In this document: positions 1 to 7,655 of the stretch, piece by piece
Layout of the letters: each line of letters begins with the position of its first letter
Numbering within the stretch: position 1 is the first letter of the stretch
Assembly: GCA_945867875.1 (NCBI GenBank)
Contig: CAMBJF010000008.1
Span: forward strand, 1-25,542
Source: an uncultured Ruminococcus sp.
GTDB lineage: Bacteria; Bacillota; Clostridia; Oscillospirales; Ruminococcaceae
Reading direction: 5' to 3'
DNA: 25,542 nt
Translations under genes and position numbers: made by a program
The notes under the pieces: model-generated
Seen by the model: the letters and a program-made list of their open reading frames with translations, nothing else
Database searches by the model: none
What the model was told of the DNA's origin: nothing

Positions 1-45
1 ACACACTGCATATCGTCGGCAGCGTCAGATGTGTATAAGAGACAG
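1..45 (+). other. Illumina Nextera i5 adapter left on the contig end (artefact)
   Basis: Bases 27-45 are the 19-base Tn5 mosaic end AGATGTGTATAAGAGACAG. Bases 13-26 are TCGTCGGCAGCGTC, the Nextera read-1 overhang. Bases 5-12 (ACTGCATA) match a standard Nextera i5 index, and bases 1-4 (ACAC) are the end of the flow-cell arm. The order and spacing are exactly those of the library adapter, so this is untrimmed synthetic sequence and not part of the genome. Genomic sequence begins at 46. Confidence 0.98.
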
Positions 46-145
46 CCTCTTCCTTGTTTCCGCAGGCTATATCGCATACAGAATGATAAGCAACTACAAC
101 TACAACGAGCGCTGGAAAGACTACGACGAGTGTGGTCTTAGCTGA
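46..145 (+). CDS. C-terminal end of an unrecognised membrane protein (5' end missing)
   Basis: An open frame runs from the adapter junction to a TGA at 143-145. The last ~33 residues begin with a hydrophobic stretch (LFLVSAGYIAYRMI) and end in a polar, Tyr/Asn-rich tail (NYNYNERWKDYDECGLS). This suggests a final membrane helix with a short tail. The next gene starts 14 bases downstream, so the two are probably co-transcribed. The rest of the gene lies beyond the contig end, so no family can be assigned. The frame is inferred from the stop and from its fit with the next gene. Confidence 0.45.
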
Positions 146-159
146 TCGGCGGAAAATAT

Positions 160-1317
160 ATGTACATTTATAATGCAAAAATAATCACAATGGACGACAA
201 GGGTACTGTCATTGAGAACGGCTTTGTCAGGACTGATGACAGTATTATTGCCGAAATTTCTGAGGGCACGCCCGCAGACCTGTCCGACAGCGACATCAAC
301 GCTCACGGCAATATCCTTATGCCCGGCTTTGTGGATATCCACACACATATGGGCTTTATCGGCGACGGCGCAGGGGAGGAGGGCATTGACGTAAATGAGG
401 GCAGTGACCCTGTTATGCCCCAGCTCCGTGCAGTTGACGGCATAAATTTCCGTGACGGATATTTTGCCGATGCGGTAAAGGCAGGCGTTACCTCTGTGGT
501 AACGGGTGTAGGCTCTCTCAATCCCATTGGCGGCGATATGATAGCTCTCAAGACCGCAGGAAGATGCCTTGATGATGCGCTGATATGCCGCTCGGGAATA
601 AAGTTTGCTCTCGGTGAGAACCCCAAGTCATATTACACCGAGCGTGACGAAGCCCCTCAGACCCGTATGGCCACAGCCGCACTTATCCGTGAAGCCCTTG
701 AAAAGGCAAAGCGATACAAAGAACAGCTTGACCGTGCGGAGGAGCCTGAGGACAGACCCGATTATGATATCAAGTGCGAGGCGCTGATACCACTGCTGAA
801 CGGCGAGATGAAAGCCCATTTTCATTGCCACAGAGCCGACGATATAATGACAGCCCTGAGAATTTGCAGGGAATTTGACCTCACCCCTCTCCTTATCCAC
901 TGCACCGAAGGTCATCTCATTGCGGATATACTGGGTGAAAAGGGCGCAGAAGCCGTGGTAGGCCCTATAATCTGCGACAGGGGAAAGCCCGAGCTTGCCA
1001 ATGCATCTCTTGAAAATGCCGCAAAGCTCAGTGCTGCGGGAGTAAAACTTGCAATATGCACCGACCACCCCGAAACGCCCATAAACTTCCTCACCACAGG
1101 AGCGGCATATTGCCACAAATACGGTCTCCCGAAGGACACGGCTCTGAGAGCACTCACCTCCACTGCCGCAGAGCTCGGAGGATTTGGCGATAAAACAGGC
1201 TCTGTATCCATAGGAAAAGACGCCGACCTTATAATCCTTGACGGCGACCCATTTGAAATAAAAACCAATGTCCTTATGACTATGATAAACGGAAAAGTAT
1301 ATTACGAAAGGAACTGA
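160..1317 (+). CDS. Metal-dependent amidohydrolase (imidazolonepropionase-like)
   Basis: A 385-residue protein of the amidohydrolase superfamily, a TIM-barrel metallohydrolase with a small beta-sandwich made from both ends of the chain. The first metal site is the DIHTH motif (His61, His63). Further likely ligands are the His residues in HFHCHRADD and LLIHCTEGH and the Asp in AICTDHPE. The C-terminal part (GKDADLIILDGDPF) is the usual closing strand of the beta-sandwich. The family cleaves C-N bonds in cyclic amides, dipeptides or related compounds. The substrate cannot be read from sequence; it lacks features that would make it a dihydroorotase or urease subunit. The start at 160 follows a GGCGGA-like ribosome site. 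It lies 14 bases after the preceding gene and 4 bases before the mannanase gene, so it is mid-operon. Confidence 0.85.
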   Translation: MYIYNAKIITMDDKGTVIENGFVRTDDSIIAEISEGTPADLSDSDINAHGNILMPGFVDIHTHMGFIGDGAGEEGIDVNEGSDPVMPQLRAVDGINFRDGYFADAVKAGVTSVVTGVGSLNPIGGDMIALKTAGRCLDDALICRSGIKFALGENPKSYYTERDEAPQTRMATAALIREALEKAKRYKEQLDRAEEPEDRPDYDIKCEALIPLLNGEMKAHFHCHRADDIMTALRICREFDLTPLLIHCTEGHLIADILGEKGAEAVVGPIICDRGKPELANASLENAAKLSAAGVKLAICTDHPETPINFLTTGAAYCHKYGLPKDTALRALTSTAAELGGFGDKTGSVSIGKDADLIILDGDPFEIKTNVLMTMINGKVYYERN

Positions 1318-1321
1318 ACCA

Positions 1322-2986
1322 ATGTCCAAGAAAGCAAAAAGATTTGCGGCAGGAATATGTGCAGCTGCAATGACCGCTTCACTGCTCACAGCCTGCGGAA
1401 ACACCGACACAAGCACCGATGCCGACACATCATCGGCTGACACATCTGCACAGGATAATTCGGGCGATGACGCATCTGCCGAAAAGACCGATGACGGAAT
1501 AAACGCAGTTTTCGGCGAGATCAGAACGGAGTACAACGAAAATCTCGACCTCTCCGATTACCCCCTCACCGTCTCCGAAGTCCCCGCAGATTTCACAATG
1601 ACCGTTGAAGCCGAAAGCGGCGAGCTTATCGGTTCTGCCGCAAAGCACGATCTCCCCGAAGCATCGGGCGGAGCATTCGTTAACGGTGTCAACCTTGAGG
1701 GCGATGAGCTGAAAATGACCGCTGAGATACCATACAGCGGCTTCTATGACCTGAATTTCCGGACAATGGGCAGTGCAGGCAGAGTGAACAACGTCCTCGT
1801 TGACGATATGAAGGTTGGCGACATCACCACAAATTCCCCCGAATTTTTCGGCGATACCCCCCTCGATTACATCTACCTTGATGCAGGAACACACACTATT
1901 TCAATAACACCCAGCTGGGGATATATCGACATCGACTGTCTTATCATCTCCGCCGCCGCAAACCCTGTTACCGAAGATACATACAAGGTAACATCTCCTC
2001 TCTCCAACCCCAACGCAGACGAGCCCACACGGAGACTTTACAAGTTCCTCTGCGATGTTTACGGAAAATATTCCCTTGCGGGACAGTATGCCGACAAGGG
2101 CAGAGAGTCATCGGAATATGAAAAGATAACCGCAAAGACAGGCAAGACCTTTGCAGTTTTAGGACTTGATGTAAGCAACTACAGCCTTGGAAGCAAGGCT
2201 CACGGCTCCGAGTCGAGAACAATTGAGTATGCCTATGACTGGTACAAAAACGCAGGCGGCATCGTTCAGCTCTGCTGGCACTGGACATCTCCCGAGGAAT
2301 ATGCGGTAAACAGCGGCGACAACCCTTGGTACAGCTCATTCTACAAGGAAGGCTCGAAGCTTGACCTTGACAAGATAATGAACGGCGAGGACGAAGTCGG
2401 CTATCAGCTCCTTATGGACGATATCGACAATATGTCCGAACAGCTTGCCCGTCTCAGAGACGCAGGCGTGCCCGTTCTCTGGAGACCTCTTCACGAAGCG
2501 GCAGGCGGCTGGTTCTGGTGGGGCAACTGCGAGCCTGAGAGCTACAAGAAGCTGTGGAACGTAATGTATGACAAGATGACCAACGAGCACAATCTCACAA
2601 ACCTTATCTGGATATGGAACGGACAGTCTCCCGAATGGTACCCCGGAGATGAGACCGTTGACATAAACGGTTGGGACATTTATGCAGGCAACCACGTTGA
2701 CACCTCACAGAGCGGACGCTTTGCGGATATGGCGACAAATTACGGTGAAAAGACAAAGCTTATCGCCCTCACCGAAAACGGCTGTGTAATGGACCCCGAC
2801 AAGGTCATGAACGATAACGCAAGATGGCTCTTCTGGGGCACCTGGAGCGACCCGTTCACAATGAAGCTGGGCGTTGTTATCAACGACGAGTACACCACCG
2901 TTGAGCTTCTCACAAAGGCGTACAACCACGAAAGAGTGCTCACCCTTGATGAGCTCCCCGACCTCAAAAACTATCCTCTCGATTGA
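1322..2986 (+). CDS. Secreted lipoprotein beta-mannanase, CBM35-like + GH26
   Basis: A 554-residue lipoprotein. The N-terminus has a charged region, a hydrophobic core and the lipobox LLTAC with Cys25 as the likely lipidated residue, so it should be anchored outside the cell. A Thr/Ser/Asp-rich linker (to about residue 75) leads to a beta-sandwich carbohydrate-binding module resembling CBM35 (about 95-215: EAESG near its start, DYIYLDAGTHTISI near its end). The glycoside hydrolase family 26 domain fills the rest. The motif RPLHEAAGGWFWW places the acid/base at Glu392, and ALTENG places the nucleophile at Glu485. The aromatic motifs CWHWTSP and WIWNG line the sugar-binding sites of the family. 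GH26 enzymes are mostly endo-beta-1,4-mannanases, so the role is probably mannan or galactomannan breakdown at the cell surface. It starts 4 bases after the amidohydrolase gene behind an AAGGA site. Confidence 0.92.
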   Translation: MSKKAKRFAAGICAAAMTASLLTACGNTDTSTDADTSSADTSAQDNSGDDASAEKTDDGINAVFGEIRTEYNENLDLSDYPLTVSEVPADFTMTVEAESGELIGSAAKHDLPEASGGAFVNGVNLEGDELKMTAEIPYSGFYDLNFRTMGSAGRVNNVLVDDMKVGDITTNSPEFFGDTPLDYIYLDAGTHTISITPSWGYIDIDCLIISAAANPVTEDTYKVTSPLSNPNADEPTRRLYKFLCDVYGKYSLAGQYADKGRESSEYEKITAKTGKTFAVLGLDVSNYSLGSKAHGSESRTIEYAYDWYKNAGGIVQLCWHWTSPEEYAVNSGDNPWYSSFYKEGSKLDLDKIMNGEDEVGYQLLMDDIDNMSEQLARLRDAGVPVLWRPLHEAAGGWFWWGNCEPESYKKLWNVMYDKMTNEHNLTNLIWIWNGQSPEWYPGDETVDINGWDIYAGNHVDTSQSGRFADMATNYGEKTKLIALTENGCVMDPDKVMNDNARWLFWGTWSDPFTMKLGVVINDEYTTVELLTKAYNHERVLTLDELPDLKNYPLD

Positions 2987-2997
2987 TGATATGACCA

Positions 2998-3033
2998 AAA
3001 ATGGCTCCCGCACAAATGCAGGAGCCGTTTTTG
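2998..3033. terminator. Bidirectional intrinsic terminator between mannanase and DUF4830 genes
   Basis: The stem GGCTCC (3003-3008) / GGAGCC (3021-3026) is flanked by an A-run on the left and GTTTTT on the right. It can therefore stop transcription from both converging genes. Confidence 0.8.
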
Positions 3034-3058
3034 TCATATTACCGTTCGTTTTCCGAAG

Positions 3059-3625
3059 TCAAGAGTTTTCATCAGACTCCGCATCACTTACCGTCTGATT
3101 CAGTCCTGACCGGATATTCAGTCCTGACTGGATATTCAGTCCTGACTGAATAGTTTCCCCCATAAGCGGTCTTGTAAACCCGTTTTCAGCATCATTGTAT
3201 GTAATGTCCGCACCTATCATAAGATGGTCGTCAAAAAGGAGATTTACAAAAACATTTTCGGGAATGTCGGGGTAATTGAGAATTTTGTAGCTGTACATCG
3301 TCACCTTTTTGCCCGAATAGGGGAGGAGATCAAAGCCCTGAGATTTCTGGAGCTCGTTATATTCATTATACGAATCGTTGAACTCCGCAGGTATCTCTAT
3401 ATCCCTGCTCTCCGGGTCAGGCTCGACGATAAGTCCGCATTTGTTCAGAAACTCCACCCTCTCCGCATTGCACTCAAAGGTAAACTGCTTTTCGGTCTCC
3501 GCCTCGTCCTTTGCGGCAAGGACAAACCAGGCAAGTCCCCCGAGGATTATAAAAACAATGGCAAGGAATATGCCTTTGCCCTTTTTTCTGCCGCTCTCAC
3601 GTCCGTTTGAATGATCTCTGCTCAT
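3059..3625 (-). CDS. DUF4830 membrane-anchored protein with C-terminal repeats
   Basis: A 188-residue protein. A basic N-terminus (about 1-18) precedes one membrane helix (IFLAIVFIILGGLAWFVLAA, about 19-38). The rest, presumably outside the cell, matches DUF4830, a family of unknown function in Clostridia. Recognisable pieces are FLNKCGLIVEPDPESRDIEIP, the YNEYNELQKSQGFDLLPYSGKKV segment and an ADITY strand near the end. The last 35 residues carry three tandem copies of a six-residue unit (QSGLNI), encoded by an 18-base DNA repeat. The ribosome site GGAGCG lies 8 bases before the ATG. It converges on the mannanase operon and is divergent from purA. Confidence 0.8.
   Translation of the reverse strand: MSRDHSNGRESGRKKGKGIFLAIVFIILGGLAWFVLAAKDEAETEKQFTFECNAERVEFLNKCGLIVEPDPESRDIEIPAEFNDSYNEYNELQKSQGFDLLPYSGKKVTMYSYKILNYPDIPENVFVNLLFDDHLMIGADITYNDAENGFTRPLMGETIQSGLNIQSGLNIRSGLNQTVSDAESDENS
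3098..3151 (-). repeat. Three tandem 18-bp repeats inside the DUF4830 gene
   Basis: On the + strand the unit is ATTCAGTCCTGACTGGAT, at 3098-3115, 3116-3133 and 3134-3151. Units 1 and 2 differ at one base and unit 3 differs by G-to-A at its end. The length is a multiple of three, so copy number can change by replication slippage without breaking the frame. Each unit adds six residues to the protein tail. Confidence 0.95.
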
Positions 3626-3679
3626 AAAATCACCGCTCCATAATCATTATTTTTCATTAATAAGGATATCCGCTAAAAA

Positions 3680-3685
3680 ATTATA
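3680..3685 (-). promoter_or_regulatory. Candidate -10 element of the DUF4830 gene
   Basis: Read on the - strand this is TATAAT, about 55 bases before the start codon. No convincing -35 is found at the right distance, so this is tentative. It lies back-to-back with the purA promoter. Confidence 0.4.
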
Positions 3686-3726
3686 TGCGGCAGTCTGCAA
3701 AAAAAGACAGGCAGGCAACAAAAATA

Positions 3727-3755
3727 TTGACATACGGGCAAAAGTCTGCTATAAT
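3727..3755 (+). promoter_or_regulatory. purA promoter (consensus sigma-A)
   Basis: TTGACA at 3727-3732, a 17-base spacer and TATAAT at 3750-3755: a perfect vegetative promoter. Transcription would start near 3762 and leave a leader of about 55 bases before the purA start codon. Confidence 0.93.
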
Positions 3756-3817
3756 GATACTGTAATGCGGCAAAATCACAAGTGCCCAATAACTTTCATC
3801 GAAATGAGGAATTAATA

Positions 3818-5092
3818 ATGTCTGCAAATATCGTAATCGGCACCCAGTGGGGCGACGAGGGCAAGGGAAAGGTAATTGATATCCTTGCTTCCCGTGCTGA
3901 TGTTGTAGTCCGTGCACAGGGCGGAAACAATGCAGGTCACACTGTTGCCAGCGGCGGCGAAACTTACAAGCTTCATCTTATCCCCTCGGGTATTCTTTAT
4001 AAAAATACACTCTGCCTTATCGGAGCAGGCGTAGTTCTCGATCCCAAGGACCTCCTTGGCGAGATAGACTCCCTTTCCGCAAGAGGAATTTCCTTTGACA
4101 ACCTGAAGATCGACCCCAGAGCACACATCATTATGCCTTGGCATATCGCTCTTGACGGCCTTTCCGAGAAGTTCAGAGGCAACAAGGATATCGGTACAAC
4201 TCACAGAGGTATCGGTCCCACTTATATGGACAAGTACGAGAGATGCGGCCTCCGTTTCTACGATCTCGTTCACCCCGACATTTTCAGAGAAAAGGCTAAA
4301 AGCGTTGGCGAGCTGAAAAATGCTATCATCACAAAGGTATATGGCGGCGAAGCTATCGACCTTGACAAGGTGATCGAGGAATATATCGGCTACGGTCAGC
4401 GTCTTGCAAAGTATATGGACGATGTTTCCGTTCTTACCTATGAGGCTAAGAAGGCAGGAAAGACCATTCTCTTCGAGGGCGCTCAGGCAACCCTCCTTGA
4501 CATCGACTTCGGAACATACCCTTATGTTACCTCCTCCCACCCCCTGTCCGCAGGCGTTTGCACAGGTTCGGGCGTAGGTCCTATGGTAATTGATGCTATC
4601 TACGGCGTTGCAAAGGCATACACCACAAGAGTGGGCAAGGGTCCCTTCCCCACCGAGCTTAACGACGAAACAGGCGACTATATCCGCAACAAGGGCGGCG
4701 AGTTCGGCACCATCACAGGCAGACCCAGAAGAACAGGCTGGTTCGACTCTGTTATCGTCCGCCACGCTGTTCGTGTAAACGGACTTTCCTCTCTCGTTAT
4801 CAACAAGCTTGACACTCTCGCTGGTCTTGACACACTCAAAATTTGCGTAGCATACAAAAAGCCCGACGGCTCCGTTATCAGAGACTTCCCTCCCACACTT
4901 GAGGGACTTGAGGGCTGCGAGCCTGTTTACGAGGAATTCCCCGGCTTCACCGAGGATCTCTCCGCTTGCAGAAAGTTCGAGGAGCTTCCCGAGATATGCC
5001 GCAAGTATATCGCACGTCTTGAAGAGCTTTGCGAATGCCCAATCAGTATGGTCGGCGTAGGCCCTGACAGAGAGCAGGTTATCGAAAGATAA
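3818..5092 (+). CDS. purA: Adenylosuccinate synthetase
   Basis: A 424-residue enzyme that joins IMP and aspartate using GTP to form adenylosuccinate, the first committed step from IMP to AMP. The phosphate-binding loop GDEGKGK (12-18) contains the catalytic Asp13, and His41 sits in NNAGHTV. Other signatures are GIGPTYMDKYER, the FEGAQATLLDIDFGTYPYVT block with the dimer region after it, TTRVGKGPFPTEL, and NKLDTLAGLDTLKICVAY, where NKLD is the guanine-recognition motif. Length is normal for bacterial PurA. The ATG at 3818 is preferred over a GTG 36 bases upstream: a GAGGA site (3806-3810) lies 7 bases before it, and the protein then begins MSANIVIGTQWGDEGKGK as in the family. It is transcribed alone from a consensus promoter and ends at a strong terminator. 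Confidence 0.98.
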   Translation: MSANIVIGTQWGDEGKGKVIDILASRADVVVRAQGGNNAGHTVASGGETYKLHLIPSGILYKNTLCLIGAGVVLDPKDLLGEIDSLSARGISFDNLKIDPRAHIIMPWHIALDGLSEKFRGNKDIGTTHRGIGPTYMDKYERCGLRFYDLVHPDIFREKAKSVGELKNAIITKVYGGEAIDLDKVIEEYIGYGQRLAKYMDDVSVLTYEAKKAGKTILFEGAQATLLDIDFGTYPYVTSSHPLSAGVCTGSGVGPMVIDAIYGVAKAYTTRVGKGPFPTELNDETGDYIRNKGGEFGTITGRPRRTGWFDSVIVRHAVRVNGLSSLVINKLDTLAGLDTLKICVAYKKPDGSVIRDFPPTLEGLEGCEPVYEEFPGFTEDLSACRKFEELPEICRKYIARLEELCECPISMVGVGPDREQVIER

Positions 5093-5109
5093 ATTTTCCC
5101 TGACATCAG

Positions 5110-5142
5110 CGGGGCGGAAGGTTTTTTCCGCCCCGATTTTTA
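5110..5142 (+). terminator. Intrinsic terminator of purA
   Basis: A 9-bp stem GGGGCGGAA (5111-5119) / TTCCGCCCC (5126-5134), extended by one C-G pair, with a 6-base loop and a following T-run (5137-5141). Confidence 0.93.
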
Positions 5143-5183
5143 TAAAAGTGCTATACGAACAAATAAACTTCGGAGGAAAAGCA

Positions 5184-6290
5184 ATGGAAAATAAAAATAT
5201 AATCCTTACAGGCGACCGCCCCACAGGCCGCTTACATCTCGGACATTATGTCGGCTCTCTCAAAAGAAGAGTTGAGCTTCAGAACTCAGGCAATTATGAT
5301 GAAATTAACATTCTCATCGCCGACGATCAGGCTCTTACGGATAATGCCGACAACCCCGGAAAGATAAGAGAGAACATTATAAATGTAGTTCTTGACTACC
5401 TTTCCGTAGGCATTGACCCCACTAAATCCACAATATGCGTGCAGTCCGCACTTCCCGCCCTCCACGCACTGACTTTCTATTATATGAACCTCGTAACAAC
5501 TGCAAGACTGTCAAGAAACCCTACTGTCAAGGCTGAGATACAGCTCCGTGGCTTTGCAGATGAGGGACTTCCCGCAGGATTTTTTGCATACCCCGTTTCC
5601 CAGGCAGCCGACATCACCGCTTTTGATGCAAATGTAGTGCCCGTAGGCGAGGATCAGCTCCCTATGCTGGAGCAGGCAAGGGAGATCGTTGAGAAATTCA
5701 ACAGAGTTTACGGCGAAACTCTCGTAATGCCCAAGGCTATGATACCCGAAAACGAGACCCAGCGCAGACTTCCCGGCGTTGACGGCAAGGCAAAAATGAG
5801 CAAGTCCCTTGGCAACTGCATCTATCTTTCCGACACAGCCTCTGTCATAAAGAAGCAGGTCAACGGCAAAATGTACACCGACCCTCTCCACTTACAGATA
5901 ACAGACCCCGGTCACACCGAGGGAAATGTTGTTTTCACATATCTTGACGCACTCTGCACAGACGAGCATTTTGCGGAATATCTCCCCGATTATGCAAATC
6001 TTGAAGAGATGAAGGAGCATTATCGCCGTGGCGGTCTCGGTGACGGAACCTGCAAAAAGTTCCTCTTAAACGTTCTTGAAGAGACCCTCAGCCCCATAAG
6101 AGCCGAGCGTGCAAAGTGGGAAAAGGACATTGACGCCGTTTATGACATCATCACCGAGGGCACTGCAAGAGCCGTTGAAAAGACAAACGCAACACTTGCC
6201 CGTGTACGCAAGGCAATGAGAATAGATTATTTCAATGACCGCTCTATTGTTAAGGAGTGGGAAGAACTTCTGAAAAAGGCAAAGCAGTAA
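5184..6290 (+). CDS. trpS: Tryptophanyl-tRNA synthetase
   Basis: A 368-residue class I aminoacyl-tRNA synthetase that charges tRNA-Trp. The N-terminal GDRPTGRLHLGHYVGSL contains the HIGH-type motif HLGH (18-21). The KMSKS loop is at 204-208 (AKMSKSLGN). Between them lies the Trp-binding Rossmann region with YPVSQAADI and VPVGEDQLPMLE, both typical of TrpRS. The C-terminal helical region (about 260-368) is the tRNA-binding part. The ATG at 5184 is chosen because CGGAGGA (5171-5177) lies 6 bases upstream; a start 36 bases earlier sits next to the purA terminator and adds a non-family extension. No T-box leader fits in the 40 bases between the purA terminator and the start, so expression probably depends on a weak local promoter or read-through. 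Confidence 0.97.
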   Translation: MENKNIILTGDRPTGRLHLGHYVGSLKRRVELQNSGNYDEINILIADDQALTDNADNPGKIRENIINVVLDYLSVGIDPTKSTICVQSALPALHALTFYYMNLVTTARLSRNPTVKAEIQLRGFADEGLPAGFFAYPVSQAADITAFDANVVPVGEDQLPMLEQAREIVEKFNRVYGETLVMPKAMIPENETQRRLPGVDGKAKMSKSLGNCIYLSDTASVIKKQVNGKMYTDPLHLQITDPGHTEGNVVFTYLDALCTDEHFAEYLPDYANLEEMKEHYRRGGLGDGTCKKFLLNVLEETLSPIRAERAKWEKDIDAVYDIITEGTARAVEKTNATLARVRKAMRIDYFNDRSIVKEWEELLKKAKQ

Positions 6291-6325
6291 TATCCCTACA
6301 AACAATTTGTGCTAAACACAATGCA

Positions 6326-6346
6326 GGGGACGGGTCTCCCGTCCCC
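6326..6346. repeat. Perfect GC-rich palindrome (REP-like or trpS 3' hairpin)
   Basis: GGGGACGGG (6326-6334), a TCT loop, then CCCGTCCCC (6338-6346): a perfect 9-bp stem with a 3-base loop. It is followed by AATACC and not a T-run, so it is a poor intrinsic terminator. It may be an mRNA-end-stabilising hairpin of trpS or a dispersed palindrome. Confidence 0.75.
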
Positions 6347-6389
6347 AATACCCATATACAGAACCTCAAAAAAGGAGCGAACATAAAAA

Positions 6390-7556
6390 ATGTACGAACA
6401 CCTTAAATACATAGACACCCTTATGAATGAAGCCGTCGAAAATGACAGCATAGCAGGCGGCAGCGTTGCCGTTATCCATAAGAGTGAAACGGTCTATAAG
6501 AAGCATTTCGGCTATTCCGACAGGGAACAGGGAAAGAAATTTGAGGGTGGCGAGCTTTTCCGCCTGTTTTCCCTCACAAAGCCCATAACCGCTACAGCCG
6601 CAATGCTGCTCCTTGAAAGAGGAAAAATTGAGCTTCGCTATCCTTTGAAATGGTTCCTGCCCACATTTGAAAACCCGCAGGTGCTTGACGAAAAGGGGCT
6701 CCGTCCTGCGGACAGGGACATTACCTTGGGCGATCTCCTCACAATGACCTCGGGCATATCCTACCCAGGCGGAGAATATGCCGCAGCGAAAATGGGGGAG
6801 ATATGGGGCAGGCAGTCCGATGCATACGAAAAGGGCGGCAAGCAGCTCTCCACAAGGGATTTCGTCCTTGAAATGGGCAAAGCCCCCCTTGCATTCACCC
6901 CGGGCGCAAAATGGGAATACGGCGCATCTGCCGATGTAATGGGAGCGGTCATCGAAACGGTAAGCGGAATGAAGCTCAGCGAGTTTTACAAAAAGGAAAT
7001 TTTCGAGCCTCTCGGAATGACCGACACGGGCTTTTATATCCCCGAGGAAAAATATTCACGCCTTGCAAAGCCCTATGTTCAGTCCCCCGAGGGCAATGTG
7101 CATTACACCAATCATGACCTCTGCATAACCGATTATAAATGCCCCCCTGCCTTTGAATCAGGCGGAGCAGGGCTTGTCTCCACCATTGATGATTACTCTA
7201 AATTCGTAAAAATGCTTGCAAATCACGGTTCCCTAAACGGCACACGCATTCTCGGCAGAAAGACAGTTGAGTTTATGTCATCAGACTGCCTTACAGATGC
7301 CCAGAGAAATTCAACCCAGTGGGACAGTATGATAGGACAGGGCTACGGCAACTTTATGCGTGTCCTCCACAGCCACGCTGCCGCAGGCTTTAACGGCACA
7401 AAGGGCGAATACGGCTGGGACGGAATGCTGGGCTGCTATTTCTGCATCGACCCTGCGGAGGACCTTGCGTTCCTCTACTTCGTCCAGCAGGCATACACAG
7501 GCTGCACCGAATTTACAAGACGGCTCCAGAACGTTGTGTGGGCTTCAATCGAATAA
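6390..7556 (+). CDS. Serine hydrolase of the beta-lactamase / penicillin-binding fold
   Basis: A 388-residue protein of the class C beta-lactamase-like family, which includes esterases and D-aminopeptidases as well as beta-lactamases. The nucleophile motif SxxK is FSLTKP with Ser61 and Lys64. The second motif is WEYGAS with Tyr177, where a YxN would be usual. The LTMTSG segment and the late GEYGWDGMLG motif are also typical. There is no signal peptide, so it probably acts in the cytoplasm, which argues against a role in antibiotic resistance. The substrate is unknown. An AAAGGAG site precedes the ATG by 12 bases. The gene stands alone between trpS and a membrane protein that has its own promoter. 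Confidence 0.87.
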   Translation: MYEHLKYIDTLMNEAVENDSIAGGSVAVIHKSETVYKKHFGYSDREQGKKFEGGELFRLFSLTKPITATAAMLLLERGKIELRYPLKWFLPTFENPQVLDEKGLRPADRDITLGDLLTMTSGISYPGGEYAAAKMGEIWGRQSDAYEKGGKQLSTRDFVLEMGKAPLAFTPGAKWEYGASADVMGAVIETVSGMKLSEFYKKEIFEPLGMTDTGFYIPEEKYSRLAKPYVQSPEGNVHYTNHDLCITDYKCPPAFESGGAGLVSTIDDYSKFVKMLANHGSLNGTRILGRKTVEFMSSDCLTDAQRNSTQWDSMIGQGYGNFMRVLHSHAAAGFNGTKGEYGWDGMLGCYFCIDPAEDLAFLYFVQQAYTGCTEFTRRLQNVVWASIE

Positions 7557-7581
7557 ATACCATATTGTAACCGTATTGTTG

Positions 7582-7611
7582 TTGATTTTTACTGTATGGA
7601 TATGGTATAAT
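7582..7611 (+). promoter_or_regulatory. Promoter of the membrane protein at 7656
   Basis: TTGATT (7582-7587), an 18-base spacer and TATAAT (7606-7611), with a TG two bases before the -10 (extended -10, TGGTATAAT). It overlaps only the non-coding gap after the serine hydrolase gene. Confidence 0.75.
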
Positions 7612-7655
7612 TGTAAAAGACACACCACAATAAAAACGAATGGAGCATAAACATT

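Noticed and set aside
628..1536. 302-codon open frame opposite the amidohydrolase and mannanase genes
   Set aside because: It spans two real genes in antisense and has no recognisable domain.
3782..3817. GTG start 36 bases upstream of purA
   Set aside because: It has no ribosome site and adds residues not found in PurA; the ATG at 3818 has GAGGA at correct spacing and gives the family N-terminus.
5143..5183. T-box leader for trpS
   Set aside because: Only about 40 bases lie between the purA terminator and the start codon, too short for a T-box.
3812..5224. Long open frame (470 codons) on the strand opposite purA
   Set aside because: It is a mirror of purA codon use, with no family features and no ribosome site.
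6390..7556. Beta-lactamase resistance gene
   Set aside because: The protein has the fold and SxxK motif, but no signal peptide and a non-standard second motif; a cytoplasmic esterase or peptidase is more likely.
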